64,000 nucleotides of DNA from Hansfordia pulvinata. Lineage: Eukaryota > Ascomycota > Sordariomycetes > Xylariales. The position numbers were made by a program, and so were the translations under genes. Location of the stretch: the NCBI GenBank assembly GCA_006538405.1, contig BJKQ01000008.1, positions 1,116,001 through 1,180,000 on the forward strand, given 5' to 3'. The notes beneath the pieces were generated by a model. It saw only the letters and a list, made by a program, of their open reading frames with translations. It was not told where the DNA came from and did not search any database. This document shows, piece after piece, positions 48,575 to 59,895 of the stretch; position 1 is the first letter of the stretch; each line of letters opens with the position of its first letter.

Positions 48575-50628
48575 ATGGGTTCGTCCCCTCTCCAGTCCCT
48601 CCGACCGACCGACCGGCCGACCATTTCGGATCCAATGCTGACCGGCTCCCTCCCTCACAGCTCCGAAGAAAGAAAAGCAACAGAAGCAGACCCTCTCCCT
48701 CGGCGCTTTCTTGCAGGATGATCGTACGAACCACCCCAGCCCCCGCTTGCTCGCCCCCCTGCGCCCGACTGCTTCATCTGCTAACCTAGCTCAGAGTTTG
48801 GAGGCGGCGGCTCTTGGGCCGATGAGGTTGAGGACACCTACGGTACGTGTTTCCTGCTTGTATGGGCTATACCCCGCCATATCTCTAACGTCTTCCAGGG
48901 TCCCAGCCTCTCCCCGCCCCGACCCGGGCCGGCTACACCAGTAGCTACAGCGGTGGCGGCGGCTACAGCAGCGGCGGCATGATGGGAGGTGAGTTCATAC
49001 CCTCGCTCTTCGCGCACCCGTTCTACGGCTGTGGCTTGTTGCTGACCTTTCCATCTAGGATACCATGTCCGCGACTCCTACCCCACTCAGCTGCCCGACA
49101 GGCCTCCCTACACCGCCCACCTGGGTAACCTGTCTTACGAAGCTACCGACGAGAGCGTCAACGACTTCTTCGCCGACTGCGAAATCACCAGCGTCCGCAT
49201 TATCGAGGACAGAATCGAGCAACGGCCCAAGGGCTTCGCCTACGCTGAATTCGCCACCGTCGATGGCCTCAAGAAGGCCCTGACTCTCGATGGCGAGAGC
49301 TTCCAGGGCCGCTCTATCAGAGTCAAGATCGCCGATCCCCGTACGTGCATATTTCTTCCTCGAGCCATTATGGCGCATCTGGCTGACTATTCTTCTCCCC
49401 TACAGCCAAGGACCGCGGTGACGACCGGGGGGACATGGCTCGGAGTCTGAGCAGCTGGGAACGCAAGGGACCTTTGGCCGACGCCCCCTCTCGTGGAGGC
49501 GGAGGCGGCGGCTTCGAGAGACGCTCCGACTTTGGCGAGCGACGTGGTCCTCCTCGCGACGGCCCTCCCGAGGAGGCAAGGCCATCTCGTGATTTCGGTA
49601 ACTGGGAACGCAAGGGTCCTCTTTCTCCGGTTCAGCCCGAGGCTCAACCTGACTCGCGCGAGAGCAGCCGCCCAGACACGCAGCGTAAAGAACGCAGAGT
49701 GTCCCCTGCGACGTGGGGTGAAGGCCGCTCGGAAGGATCCCGCCCCCCAAGGGAGTTCAAGGAACGCGCTGAGCGCCCCGAGCGTCCCGAACGCCCCGAG
49801 CGTGCTCCTACCGCCGCCGAGATGGACAACCAGTGGCGCAACAATATGAAACCGGCCGCAGCCAAGCCGACCTCCCCCAAGGCAGCGAGGCGCCCACCTC
49901 TCCGGCCCCCGCCCCCGCTCAGCCAGCCTCGCGACCCAAGCTGAACCTCGCGAAGAGGACCGTGTCCGAGGCACCTGAGTCGACTGCCACTTCTGCCGGC
50001 GGCGATGCGAAAGCCAGCCCATTTGGCGCTGCTCGTCCTATTGATACGGCCGCCAAGGAACGCGAAATCGCCGACAAGAAGGTCCAGGAGGCCAAGGAGA
50101 AGAAGGAGCAGGAAGAGAAGGCCAAAGAGGAGAAACGCCTGGCCAAGGAGGCCGAAGAGAAGGCGGCCGCTGAAGCTGAGCAGGCCAAGGCTGAGGCTGA
50201 GGAGAAAGCCAAGGTTGAGGCCGCGAAGCCTGAGGCGCAGGAGGCGCCCGCCGCTGGCGAGGCCGAGACTGCGGAGCAAAAGGTTCCCGCCAAGCCCAAG
50301 GAGACGGTCCAGAACCCCAAGTCCAGGGCTTCCGAAGCCGGCAACTGGCGCGCTTCTTCCGGAGGAGAGCGTGGTGGTCGCGGCGGTGGCTACCAGAATG
50401 CCCGTGGGCGTGGCGGCGAGGGACGCGGGCGGGAGGTGCTCCTCGTGGGGCAAGAAACTTTGAAAACCGCCCCCTCGCGCCAATGGTTCTCCTGCTGCTT
50501 CCCAGCAGCCCGCTCAGCCCTCATCGCCCGCCCCTGCGGCCGAGGCCGAGGCCGCCGCCCCCGCCGACCCCGATGGATGGACCACTGTCCCTGCCAAGGG
50601 CCGCCGCAACCAGAGCACTCGGGCTTGA
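48575..50628 (+). CDS. tif3: Translation initiation factor eIF4B (Tif3); three frameshifts
   Basis: RNA-binding factor that stimulates eIF4A helicase and 40S recruitment. Six exons: 48575-48578 (only ATGG), 48661-48723, 48795-48842, 48899-48988, 49059-49340 and 49406-50628. The N-terminus reads MAPKKEKQQKQTLSLGAFL, then FGGGGSWADEVEDTY, an eIF4B hallmark. The RRM lies at about 83-155 (TAHLGNLSYEATDESV, RNP1-like KGFAYAEF). Repeats follow, WERKGPL twice and WRNNMKP, then an Ala/Glu/Lys-rich helical region, Arg-Gly repeats and the terminal DGWTTVPAKGRRN. Three single bases appear missing: G near 49880, G near 50437 and T near 50485. Each restores the known-type order; together they give 571 codons (570 aa). 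As given, the frame runs out into a non-homologous tail. Confidence 0.92.
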
Positions 50629-51883
50629 GTGCGCTGGTTGATCATGCTGTAACAACAACACGCGACTCGAGATCTCCTCCAGCTGGGGCCACTTTTTCGA
50701 CCAAAAAAAAATTGGGAAGGCGTTCGCTGGGATGATGATACCTCTTTTCGGTCTGAAAAGTTCTGACTCATGTCTCTCTCTTCATCTTTCTCCTATTTTG
50801 TCCTGACGATTCCTGCTTCGATTTCTCTCCACGACTTTCACGACGGATGCCTAGATGATTTCAAATGCCGGTTACGGTCGATGTTTTAGCGATGAGTGAG
50901 CCCTGATTTCTCTTACAAAGCTCATGGCTGGGACATCGAATGCATGACCGAATCTTCTGGGTTGTTGTTTCTGGTAAAGCAAAAAGGGGTATTGCATGCT
51001 TTTCAAGCCGTCTTCGTCCTTGCATTGTTCATTCGCATGAGGGTTGGGGACGTTGCTGTCGTGAGGGGTAAGCCTGATCTTGTTCATGACCTCGAATCAA
51101 CCTCTTCAGTCCAGACTTTCTTGCCGTTTGTATCTTCTCTTGGTGTTGCAAGTGGCAAAGAACGCTTTCATGTTGACGATGACGATGTTTGGTTTCCGGT
51201 CTATTGCCCCTTCCAATCCCCCCTCCGTCTTGAGGTTCCCTCTCCTAGTCTTTGCATCCTGATTCCGACACTCTTCTGCCTTCGACGCAATGGGTAGGTC
51301 ATGGACGTTGTGGTGCCACAGGCACAGTAAGCAGTACTTGGGGCATGGGGTGGAGAGGATATTGATTGAGCCCGGTGGTTTATAGACTATGGACGAGAGC
51401 CACGAATAAAAGTAAACGAAGCAAAGCCGATGCAACGTGCCCGTGTCGTCTAGGATGGAGTGAATGGCTTCCACCCAGTGATCGCCGCCACGTGACTGCC
51501 TGCCCATGTTGTAGATATCGAAATGAATCAGAATTGCGCGCGTTATCACAGCTTACCCTAACCCCCCCGCCCCCCCCCCCTCTCCCCGGCAAGGAGACCG
51601 TGTCTACTGCGTGATGTAGGTAGAGCAGTGCCTCCTTCATGTGGCAGAAAGGCTATTGACGACCGTTGAGAAATCAAGATAATACGGATTGTGCAGAGTG
51701 AGGAACGATTATGTCAGGTTCTACATACTTGACCTTGAATATACCCTACTGCTACTACTACCATGTTGTGTGCGCTGCCTCGCCTCAATCTTTCTCCAAC
51801 CAGACCACCACACCTCCCCTTCATCGAACCCCTCCACACCTCGCCAACTTCTCTCCACTGGGGGAGAGCGAGTCCGCGCGGGC
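50629..51883. other. Convergent intergenic spacer (tif3 / vps16)
   Basis: Shared 3' region. A C-run of about ten lies at 51573-51582. No gene is supported. Confidence 0.55.
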
Positions 51884-52100
51884 TCATTTCCCAGCGAAGA
51901 CCTGGGCGCCGAGGCGCTCAATCTCGCGGCCCTCGGCCGAGCCCCGCCCGCCGGCGGCGTCGCGCAGACGAGCCCAGGCGTCGGCGTCGCGGGCCTTGAC
52001 GGCCTCCTCGGCGGCGCTGACGCGCATCCCGCACCGCTCGTACATGGTCACGGCGTCCAGGCCCTGGCCGGCGGCGCCGCCCTGCTGGCCGGCCCCGGCG

Positions 52101-52136
<36 letters not shown>

Positions 52137-54831
52137 GCCGCGACGCACTTGGGGATGAAGACGGCGGCCAGGCGGGGGTTGCCTGCCTGCAGGGTCATGT
52201 TGAAGTAGGGCTGGTGAGAGAGAAATGACAGAAGATTAGCGCAAGAGCCGATTTGCTTTGTTTCGGCCAGTTTGAGGGAAGTCATCGTCGTGATAAAACT
52301 TGGGGGGGGGGGCGAGGGGGTCGAATGGTTCACTCACCTCCCAGCCAATGGGGCTCTTCCTGTTCTTGGATATCTCCTCAATCTCGCCCCAGTCGCGCTT
52401 CGCGACGAGCGCCCTAAGCCTGTGTTGGTTTTCCTGGTTAGCACACACCATCATTTTGGACATGTAAGATGTTGAGGACAGCTTCCGCAGCCAGCAGTCC
52501 GGACACTCACCTCACCCAGCAGGCCACCCTCTCGGGGACCTTGAATTCGCTCTGGATCTTCTTGGCCTTCCCGTGGTGGCCGAGGCGAATAAGCCTGAAG
52601 AGTGTCTCGTTGACGCTGAGCCCGGCGAACGACGGCGACGAGTTGGGCGGGCTCGCCGAGGACCCGGTGAGCAGGTCGCGGTCGAGTGCCTCGTGCATGC
52701 GGACCAGGGCAGTAGCTTCCTTGAGGGCGGTGACCTCGAAGCTGTGGTCGCGCGAGTCGGCGAGCAGCTTGGCCGACAGGGCCAGCTTGTCACCCGCCGT
52801 ACGGGCGTCGGGCTGCCGCAGGGCCTCGCGCAGAAAGATGCCCGCGCCGTCGATCCGCCGGTCGTCCTGGTAGTACAGGTCCTTGAGCAGGGCGTGGTCG
52901 CCCTCGCGCGCCGCTGACGATTCGACCAGGGCCGAGGCCGCCGGCCGCGAGTTGATGACCCGAAAGAACGAGGCAAGGGGAAGCTTCTTCTTCAGGTGCA
53001 GCAGAACGTAGAGGATCAGGTCCGAGTCGCCGCTCTCGATCGCCTTGTCGAGCGCGATATCGTCCTCCTCCATGCTGAGGAGGAGCGGCACCTGGCGGCC
53101 AGCCCTGGGCTCGTGGTTCAAGAGCTCGGTGGCCAGCCGGCCTCGCCCCTCGTCGTAGGCGGCGCGGGCGATGGCCTCGAACGAGATTCCCGGCTTGCCC
53201 GACAGCCTGTCCACAACAGTCTGGCAAATGGTCAGGTCGTCCTCCGTGCCCATGCGGACCTTGGCGGATGCCCAGTGTACATAGATGCGATCTGTAGGCA
53301 GGCGTAGATAGCCGGCGACTCGCAGCGCAAGGAGGTACTCGTGGCGGTTGATGAGTCGTTGTATGAGGCCCTCGGGTGTGAGGCGCTGATACTGTTCGTA
53401 GGAGAGGGGCAGGCCCACTTCATAGTAGCGGACCGCGTTGATCACCCTCAGAGTCTCGCACATTTCCACAAAGTCGTCGCTGTTGTATATATCTAGCACC
53501 GACTTGCCGAAAGATGCGGCTTTGAGCAGCTGCTTCTGCCAGTGAATGTTGAATTCGTGCCCCGCGGCCGCTACACATGTGTCGACGGCCTCTACGAGGT
53601 TGGCCCGGATGAGCTGGATGTTGTCGTCGGCCTTCGGAGACTGGTTTTCCAACTGCTCCACGGCGTCGAGCAGCACCGACGCCGGGGATTCGGTGCCGTA
53701 CCGAAACACCTCCTCGGTAACGTCGGGGACTCGTTGGACAAAGTCGCACACGTCATTGGTGAGTAGGCGGACGCCATCGTGGTCTGAGGCAGCCTGTTGT
53801 TAGCGGGGATTCATCTATCTGCTCGTAAGTCGGGGGAGCCTCCATACCAGCGAGAACGTGGACACGCCCTTCATACACGTAGCTTGCTGCCGCACTGTTG
53901 GGGCCGACGACGTTTACCTCGTCCTCCCATGCCACGACGACGGCGTCGTTGCCGCACCACTCCAGGTAGGTGGGCGTAAGTTGGGACCGCGAGTCGTACT
54001 CGCTCAGGCGGTTCTGAAAGTCGGCCGTGATGACATGCGCCTTGCCGTCGGCGGAGTAGAGGGCCGCGAACTTGCCGTTCGGCGAGACTCTGATGTGGCT
54101 GAAGGGGCCGATGTCGAGGAAGCGGTCCTCGCACTCGGAGGGGTCAACCACGTAGACGGTGTTGCCCAGGCTCAGCAGCACCTCGACAGATCGAGACAAG
54201 GTGAAGTTGGGGGGCACGACAGTCCAGGCGCGGACCTCGCCCTCGGGGGGCGAAGCCAGAGCTTTGGGGCGCGGCTCGTCGTAGGAGGCGACCGAGATGA
54301 GGGCATTGTTGGTCAGTAGCGCGACCATGCCGCTGTCGTAGAACCGGCACGAGTGGACGCCGTAGTCCTCGGCCTCGCGGCCGAGGGAGAATTGGGTGAA
54401 GTCGCCCTGTAGGCCATAGTAGCAGCGGACGGTGCCATCGTAGCCCACCACAAGGAGCTTCTCGTCCTCGGACCAGCCCAAGCCCTTGATGGAGCCCTTG
54501 TCCCACGCTATGCTCTTGAGCAGTTTGCCGGCACAACTGTAGATGTCAATGCTGGGCTTGCTTGACTGGTTGGGCCGGTAGGAGACAATCTTGGTCTCAT
54601 CGCGATAGATGGCTAACGCGCCGAGTCAGCGTGAGCTCGAGGGATGCGTAGAGCGACAGGCAGGCGCGCAGCCAACTTACCGATGGCGCCTCCGTATGGC
54701 GCGCCGGCGGCGATGTAGTTGTCGAGGTCCAGGTCCTGGTCAAAGATGGCGGTATAGAGCTGCGTCTTACGGTAGAAGCGGTCGCCCACGTTTTCCCAGC
54801 CGGCGGTCGGGTGGGTAGCTGCCTCCATCAT
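51884..54831 (-). CDS. vps16: Vps16, core subunit of HOPS/CORVET tethering complexes
   Basis: Class C core protein needed for endosome and vacuole fusion, partner of Vps33, Vps11 and Vps18. Five exons: 54831-54681, 54612-53848, 53783-52511, 52419-52338 and 52210-51884, in frame, 865 aa. The N-terminal half is a beta-propeller (starting WENVGDRFYRKTQLY; GLGWSEDEKLLVVGYDG; HIRVSPNGKFAALYS). The C-terminal half is an alpha-solenoid: EFNIHWQKQLLKAASFGKS, LLALRVAGYLRLP, then LSVNETLFRLIRLGHHGKAKKI and the conserved RALVAKRDWGEIEEI, SPIGWEPYFN. Exon 4 (82 nt) is confirmed by phase and by this continuity. An 11-residue Ser run coded by GTC/TCG-type repeats follows VFIPKCVAAA near the C-terminus and is an insertion relative to a typical Vps16. 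Two adjacent ATGs open the frame; the first is used. Confidence 0.96.
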
Positions 54832-54900
54832 CTAGCATCTTCTCATCCCACGCGCGTTCCGGGGGGGCCGGCAGATGTGGTGAGAATGAGAAGCGGTTAC

Positions 54901-55218
54901 CTAGGAGAGCTTGTCGTTTGGAGGTGTTGTCGCTAGGTACATATCGCGAGCCTGGACGTGTCGCCTCAAGTACGTGTATATATACCGAAGCTCTGCTGCG
55001 TCGCGGTCGCGCCTCTCTGGTTCACTAAGTACAGAGACTTGCACGGCTTGGCGCATCAGCCTGGCCAGATCCGCTGAGCTGGAGGTGTAGCGTACTTCCG
55101 GGAGTCGGACTGGGCGCCCAGCTATCAAATCATAGAGGGTCAGAGTCCCCCACTTAAGGCTGCCGAGCACGGGCACGTACCCGACGTCACTGCCGCTGTA
55201 CTCGTTCCACTGGGGCAT
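54901..55218 (-). CDS. Possible small protein, unknown
   Basis: An open frame of 105 codons with a proper ATG and TAG, lying just upstream of vps16 on the same strand. It reads MPQWNEYSGSDVGYVPVLGS and continues with mixed, globular-looking composition, without the Arg/Pro/Ser bias of the shadow frames. No domain, signal or membrane segment is recognised. It could be a real small gene, the last exon of a larger gene whose upstream exons I cannot define, or chance. No ribosome-context or splice evidence decides it. Confidence 0.3.
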   Translation of the reverse strand: MPQWNEYSGSDVGYVPVLGSLKWGTLTLYDLIAGRPVRLPEVRYTSSSADLARLMRQAVQVSVLSEPERRDRDAAELRYIYTYLRRHVQARDMYLATTPPNDKLS

Positions 55219-55543
55219 CTGAGTTGCCTCGGCTAAACACCGGTCTCTACCCCCAGGCTGTCACTCATCCGCGGGCTTTGTTGGCAAACAGTTACGAGTA
55301 GTTGTGTGTTTCAAAGGCATGGCGAGTGAGTCGAACCATTAACATGTTGCCGGATAATACGTCACAGTTTCCATTTCACATCAAAAGACGGTACGAGTGC
55401 ACGGTCTTCAGAATTGAGTCATGTTGATAGTGTCAGGCACGGCTGTCATCGTTTATCTGGACCCTGTGTGTAATAAACATCGCCCTCGGGCGCGGACGGA
55501 CTCGCCGCCCTCCTCCCTACAGCTCTTCACAACCTCCGACCAG
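55219..55543. other. Short spacer
   Basis: 325 bases with one TACGAGTA (55293) and no gene. Confidence 0.5.
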
Positions 55544-55954
55544 TCATGATGGCGAGGGGCCCATGCCGAAGAAAGCGTTGTTGAACAGGAAGTATACGAG
55601 TGCTGTCACGATGGCGATGAATGCTAGCGCTTGCGTGGAGAAGCAGGCGGCGTCGGAACAGCAGAAGCCGACACACCAGCAGATGTAGTCGTCCGGATCT
55701 TCGCAGTCGCATCGGCGTCGTGGTCGCCGGTCCTCCCCCATGTTGATAATGCGTTGAGCCTCGAGAAACTCGGCGACCGAGGGGTCGGTAGGGCGGCCCA
55801 TGGCAAGAATCTCTTCGCCGGTTGGCTGGGATGGTACTGAACCCGGGCTTGGCATTGCTGACGGCAGTAGGCTGGTGCCTATGGACGGATGGTGGGTGAA
55901 TGTGCCATACTGAGCCTGGTGGCCCATCGGCTGTGACTCTGACGCGTCCGCCAT
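55544..55954 (-). CDS. Cys-rich protein with one C-terminal membrane span, unknown
   Basis: Single exon, 136 aa from the ATG at 55954 (MADASESQPMGHQAQYGTF); an in-frame ATG at 56044 would add 30 residues but gives a less likely N-terminus. The N-terminal part is polar. Then comes EEILAMGRPTDPSVAEFLEA, a basic stretch RRPRRRCDCEDP, and a dense Cys cluster (CDCEDPDDYICWCVGFCC, then CF: about eight Cys within 30 residues). A single hydrophobic helix (ALAFIAIVTALVYFLF) ends nine residues before the stop region NNAFFGMGPSPS. The layout suggests a tail-anchored or type II membrane protein whose Cys are either palmitoylated or metal-binding. No named family is recognised. Confidence 0.65.
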   Translation of the reverse strand: MADASESQPMGHQAQYGTFTHHPSIGTSLLPSAMPSPGSVPSQPTGEEILAMGRPTDPSVAEFLEAQRIINMGEDRRPRRRCDCEDPDDYICWCVGFCCSDAACFSTQALAFIAIVTALVYFLFNNAFFGMGPSPS

Positions 55955-56367
55955 CTCTTTCAATGCAGCCCAGTGGTGGCGAGCAGGGGTGGAAGTCAAG
56001 TGTCTAATACGTGACAGCGGCTCGAGGTGTTCGGGAGCTGCCAATGGCGACGAATGGTGCGAGTGGGATGAGATGACGAGCAGCCGGGGCTGTTGAAAAT
56101 GGGTCGGGGCTCATGTTACTGAGCGATGCGACCGTCTCCGTCCGACTCTGGAAGAGAAAACCAAGTTGGTACCGGGCGCCGATGGCGCACATGCACGGAG
56201 GTCAACAGAGGCCCTCCACAGATCCTGCGCAGAGGACCTTCCCAGACGTCGAGAAGCCCTGGTTGGTCGCCTCGACCGTTTGACGGTCGGAAACCACAAA
56301 CCCTTGAGCCCTACAGCTAGCGACGTGAACATGGCAGTAGCAGAATGCAAGAATAAAACCGGCAAGC
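55955..56367. other. Spacer
   Basis: 413 bases between the Cys-rich gene and fcf2. Nothing recognised. Confidence 0.5.
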
Positions 56368-57261
56368 TCATCCTTTGCGGCCGTATCTTCGCTGCATCAT
56401 CTTTTTATAGTGGCCCTTCTTACCACTGGTCTTGGCAGCCTGGATATCACTGTACTTGCTCTTGAAGCGGCGGGTCGAGTCTTCTGTCTCCAGAACCTCT
56501 TCCAGCAGGGTGCGCTTTCTTTCCTTTCTGGTCAAAGTGTGCCGCTCGGTGGGACCTGCTACCATGGTGCCTACTTGACAGTATTCTGGAACGGACGATT
56601 TCGCGTTGTCCTTGCGGTAGTGGCGCTTCGGGTCCAGAACGCTCCTCATCTTGAGGAGCTGCAGGTCTTTTCGAAGCTCCGGGTTTCTTTCGAGGTCGGT
56701 CTTGGGCATGTTAAACCAGGCAGGGCCGGCATCAGCCCTGGTAGTCTGACAGCGTGCGTTAGTCTTGCGTAGCTGTGACTGTGGGGAGGGCATATATGCA
56801 GAGGAGATAGAGAAGAGAGGTGCCGCGAAGCAAGTCAGAGTAACTATGATAATAATCTATCATTCTGGCGCGACAACGTTACCCATGACGGGAGCAGTTG
56901 CCGCTTCAATAAAATTGGGATATTACTTTCATCATTTGAGACGCGGCAAGGGGGCACCGACAGGCGGGCTCGCTGGAACAAAGCTTGGGGGCTAGGAGAG
57001 TCTCACCTGTTCTTTTCTGGACTTGGGGGCTTGGGGCACGCGGACGGACAACTTCTCCTGCGAGGCCGCCATTGAAGGTGCAGACGAGGAGGGCTGAGCA
57101 GCAGGGGCGAGCGCTTGCTCGGCCTGCTGAGCCACAGCCGCGTCGCTGGGGCCGGTGGTCAGAGCAATCTGTCCATCCTGAGCATTTGAGAGCCTCTCCT
57201 CGGCTTCTTGGAGGAGACGGTCGATCTGGTCCTCGGTGAGGGCGGCCTCGGAAACGGCCAT
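56368..57261 (-). CDS. fcf2: Fcf2-domain rRNA-processing protein
   Basis: Nucleolar protein of the small-subunit processome; yeast Fcf2 is essential for early 18S pre-rRNA cleavages. Exon 1 is 57261-57007 (MAVSEAALTEDQIDRLLQEAE), intron 228 nt (GTGAGA donor, CCACAG acceptor), and exon 2 56778-56368, 221 aa. The Fcf2 domain occupies the second exon: GPAWFNMPKTDLERNPELRK, DLQLLKMRSVLDPKRHYRK, FQVGT-type CQVGTMVAGPTERH, LTRKERKRTLLEEVL and the basic end SGKKGHYKKMMQRRYGRK. Exon 1 is an acidic, Ala/Gln-rich leader typical of the family. The in-frame codon at 57279 is TTG, so the ATG at 57261 is the start. Confidence 0.94.
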
Positions 57262-59863
57262 GGTGACTTTGCGCGGCAAAGAGAGGATGTAGAAATGGGA
57301 AGATTGGTCCGGCGGGCTAATTGGAAAGCAGGAAAATGTTTAGAGGAGCTGCAGCCGGCCCGGCAAAGGGTCGGTCGCCTTATCGATTAGCGGAAATTTT
57401 CGTGGCTGGGTTGCGAGTACGAGTAGACGTACCCGTGGATGGGTACCTACTAAAGGTGGGCAGGCACCTACCAGCACATGGAAGGTTCAGGGCTGTTGCC
57501 CATTACGAATACCGCTGGAGACACATCCATGTATCTTAGGCACTATGAAGAGGCTGTTAGGTACACCCGACCCGTCGCTCACCCTCCAAGCTGGAGGAAC
57601 GACGAGATCCGATACTCGCATGTGCCCGGGTGGCGGACCTCAGAGTAAGGTAAGGTACCTTAATCATTAAACCATCAGTATTACAGAGTAGATGGTGCAA
57701 ACGGGCGGAGAGGTGCCAACACTGGATACCGGGGGGGTTGAAGTGCGTAAGGTATATTCACAAACACCGTATTGGTTTGTTGAGGAACCCAGGTTCGGCA
57801 AGCTGACGCGCGGGGGAAGCTTTCTCTGCTCGTACGAGACTGCATGGGCTAAGCCAGCAAGTCTTATCCGTACTGACCTACGTACGAAGTATCACGAGTA
57901 TAACCCGTCAAACCTCCCCTGGGCCATGTCATAATGTCGTAGCACCTACCTAGGTGTGCGATCGGGTTCTCGAGAGAAGGGTTGGTTGCTATTTGCACAA
58001 CCCCTTTCGTCAGATCTGCCTCTACCTAGGCGCCACGTATGGGACCGCTGGGCCATGTTTGCCAGATGCGAGTACTTACATGCAGGGACTCGTAGGCAAG
58101 GTGATTGCAACTCCGCACACCCAGGCTCGGGCCCCCCAAGACCACGCCGGGGCTCTCTGTCCAATGGACCGGCGGCCTCACGTCATTCATCCACCCCGGA
58201 CGGCCGCTTATTCTTAGGTGTGGCCGGGGCTGTGGTCGGGAGGCAGGCACACTCCTCATGGACTCGTGCAGGCTGTACGGGCGGTGGTAGCACTCGTAGC
58301 AGGATGTGTACTATCAGATAAAAGATGCGTTGATGCGCGAGCGTGGTAGCGCATGTGATGATTTGTCCGAAGGCCTGCTCGGTGCAGGCTGGCAGAGTCG
58401 TCAGGGGCATTGTCACAAACACGTGGGTGCCAATCATATCGCGAGGCATGGCATGGCCTGGCCGAGTCGCATTGAAATTGACTGGGCGATCTGCCTGAGA
58501 TTCGCGTTGATAGTATGAGTGGGCGTAGCCTGGTACGCGTACTCGAATGTATGTCAACTACCTAAGGTAGGCTGAGCAAAGGACACGGGGCGGCCAGCCG
58601 GAGGAGGCAAGGGAGGGGGATGCGTAGAGTCGCAGAGCATCAGCGGTCGTCTGGTGGAAGACATCTGGACCAGGGTCCAGTCGTCGACCTCATTGAGGTT
58701 CCTTTCTCCATGTCGACTTTGGCTTGTATCATGCATGCATGGCTTGCATAAGTTCACGGTCCTCAGATGGGGGGGGGGGGTGCACTGGGGCAACGGCGAC
58801 GCCAAGTCCACCTTGACAAACAACGACCATAGGAGGAAGCGACAACAGGGACAACGTCGGCTGGTGGTGGTGGTAATGGGAAGTGACGACGATGCAGCAG
58901 CAGCAAGGAAACCGCCAGGGGGGGGGGGGGGGCAAAAGCCCCGAGCGACGAAAATGGAATGCAGCCCAACCGCGGAAGGGACGGACGGGAGGAGGGAGGG
59001 AAGCGTGAGAGTCGGATGACCTCACAGGGCGAGGCGGCCGGCGCTGCAGGGGAGGGAGCAGCTGATGCCCAACCACGTCCACGACACGATGGGTGCGCTG
59101 CCAACGCATCGCGGGGCGGCCCCGTTGGCATCCCGCGCTGCCTGCATCTCGCCACGCCTCTCGACAGCCTCGTTCTCGCCACTTTGCGAGCACTCGTATC
59201 GTATCTCGATGCCGCGAGGCAGCCGGCGCCGTCTCGAGAGCGAGTAGATGGGTATGGCCTCGCCAACCTGGCCCGGCCGAGGTTGCATCGTCACCTTCTT
59301 TGGGGGTGCAAAGATCAGCAGCCTCACTCAGCCCAGGACCGCACACACACACAGACACTACTACATTATCATCATGTTTAGATGCCGCGCATGCATGCCG
59401 ATTCAGCCATCAAAATAGCGTTGGCCCGCGTGGAGTGGACGGGCTGCGTTTGCCCGGTGCTGCACAACACAGCCAGCGCACGTGAGGGAGGTCTGGGGCT
59501 TGAAGGCGTCGTGCGTTTGCGGCCGTCTTGGCTTCCGCGCCCATGGCTCACTCACAGTCCGAACGAGCGCCCTACGCGTACAGGTAGATTTCGAATCTCC
59601 TCCAACATGGCTGCGTGTCCCGGCACGAGTACTCCGTGAATGCAAACACGCGGCAGAGGCAAGGCCCTGTTCCGTACTCGTACTCGCGTTGTACGCTGCG
59701 AGGGTGCTTGTAAGCGTTAGGCAGGCAGGCAAACACGGCTCGACCGCCCCCTATTCACGTCATACGATGTGACTACCCTGCTAGCCAGCGCATCCGTCCG
59801 ATGACAGTTCAGCTGGCGGGGAAGACGGGCGCAAGAGGGGGAAAGGAAGCGGAAGAGAGGGAG

Positions 59864-59895
<32 letters not shown>

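Noticed and set aside
57262..57279. Longer Fcf2 N-terminus starting at 57279
   Set aside because: The codon there is TTG; the ATG at 57261 gives a normal family start.
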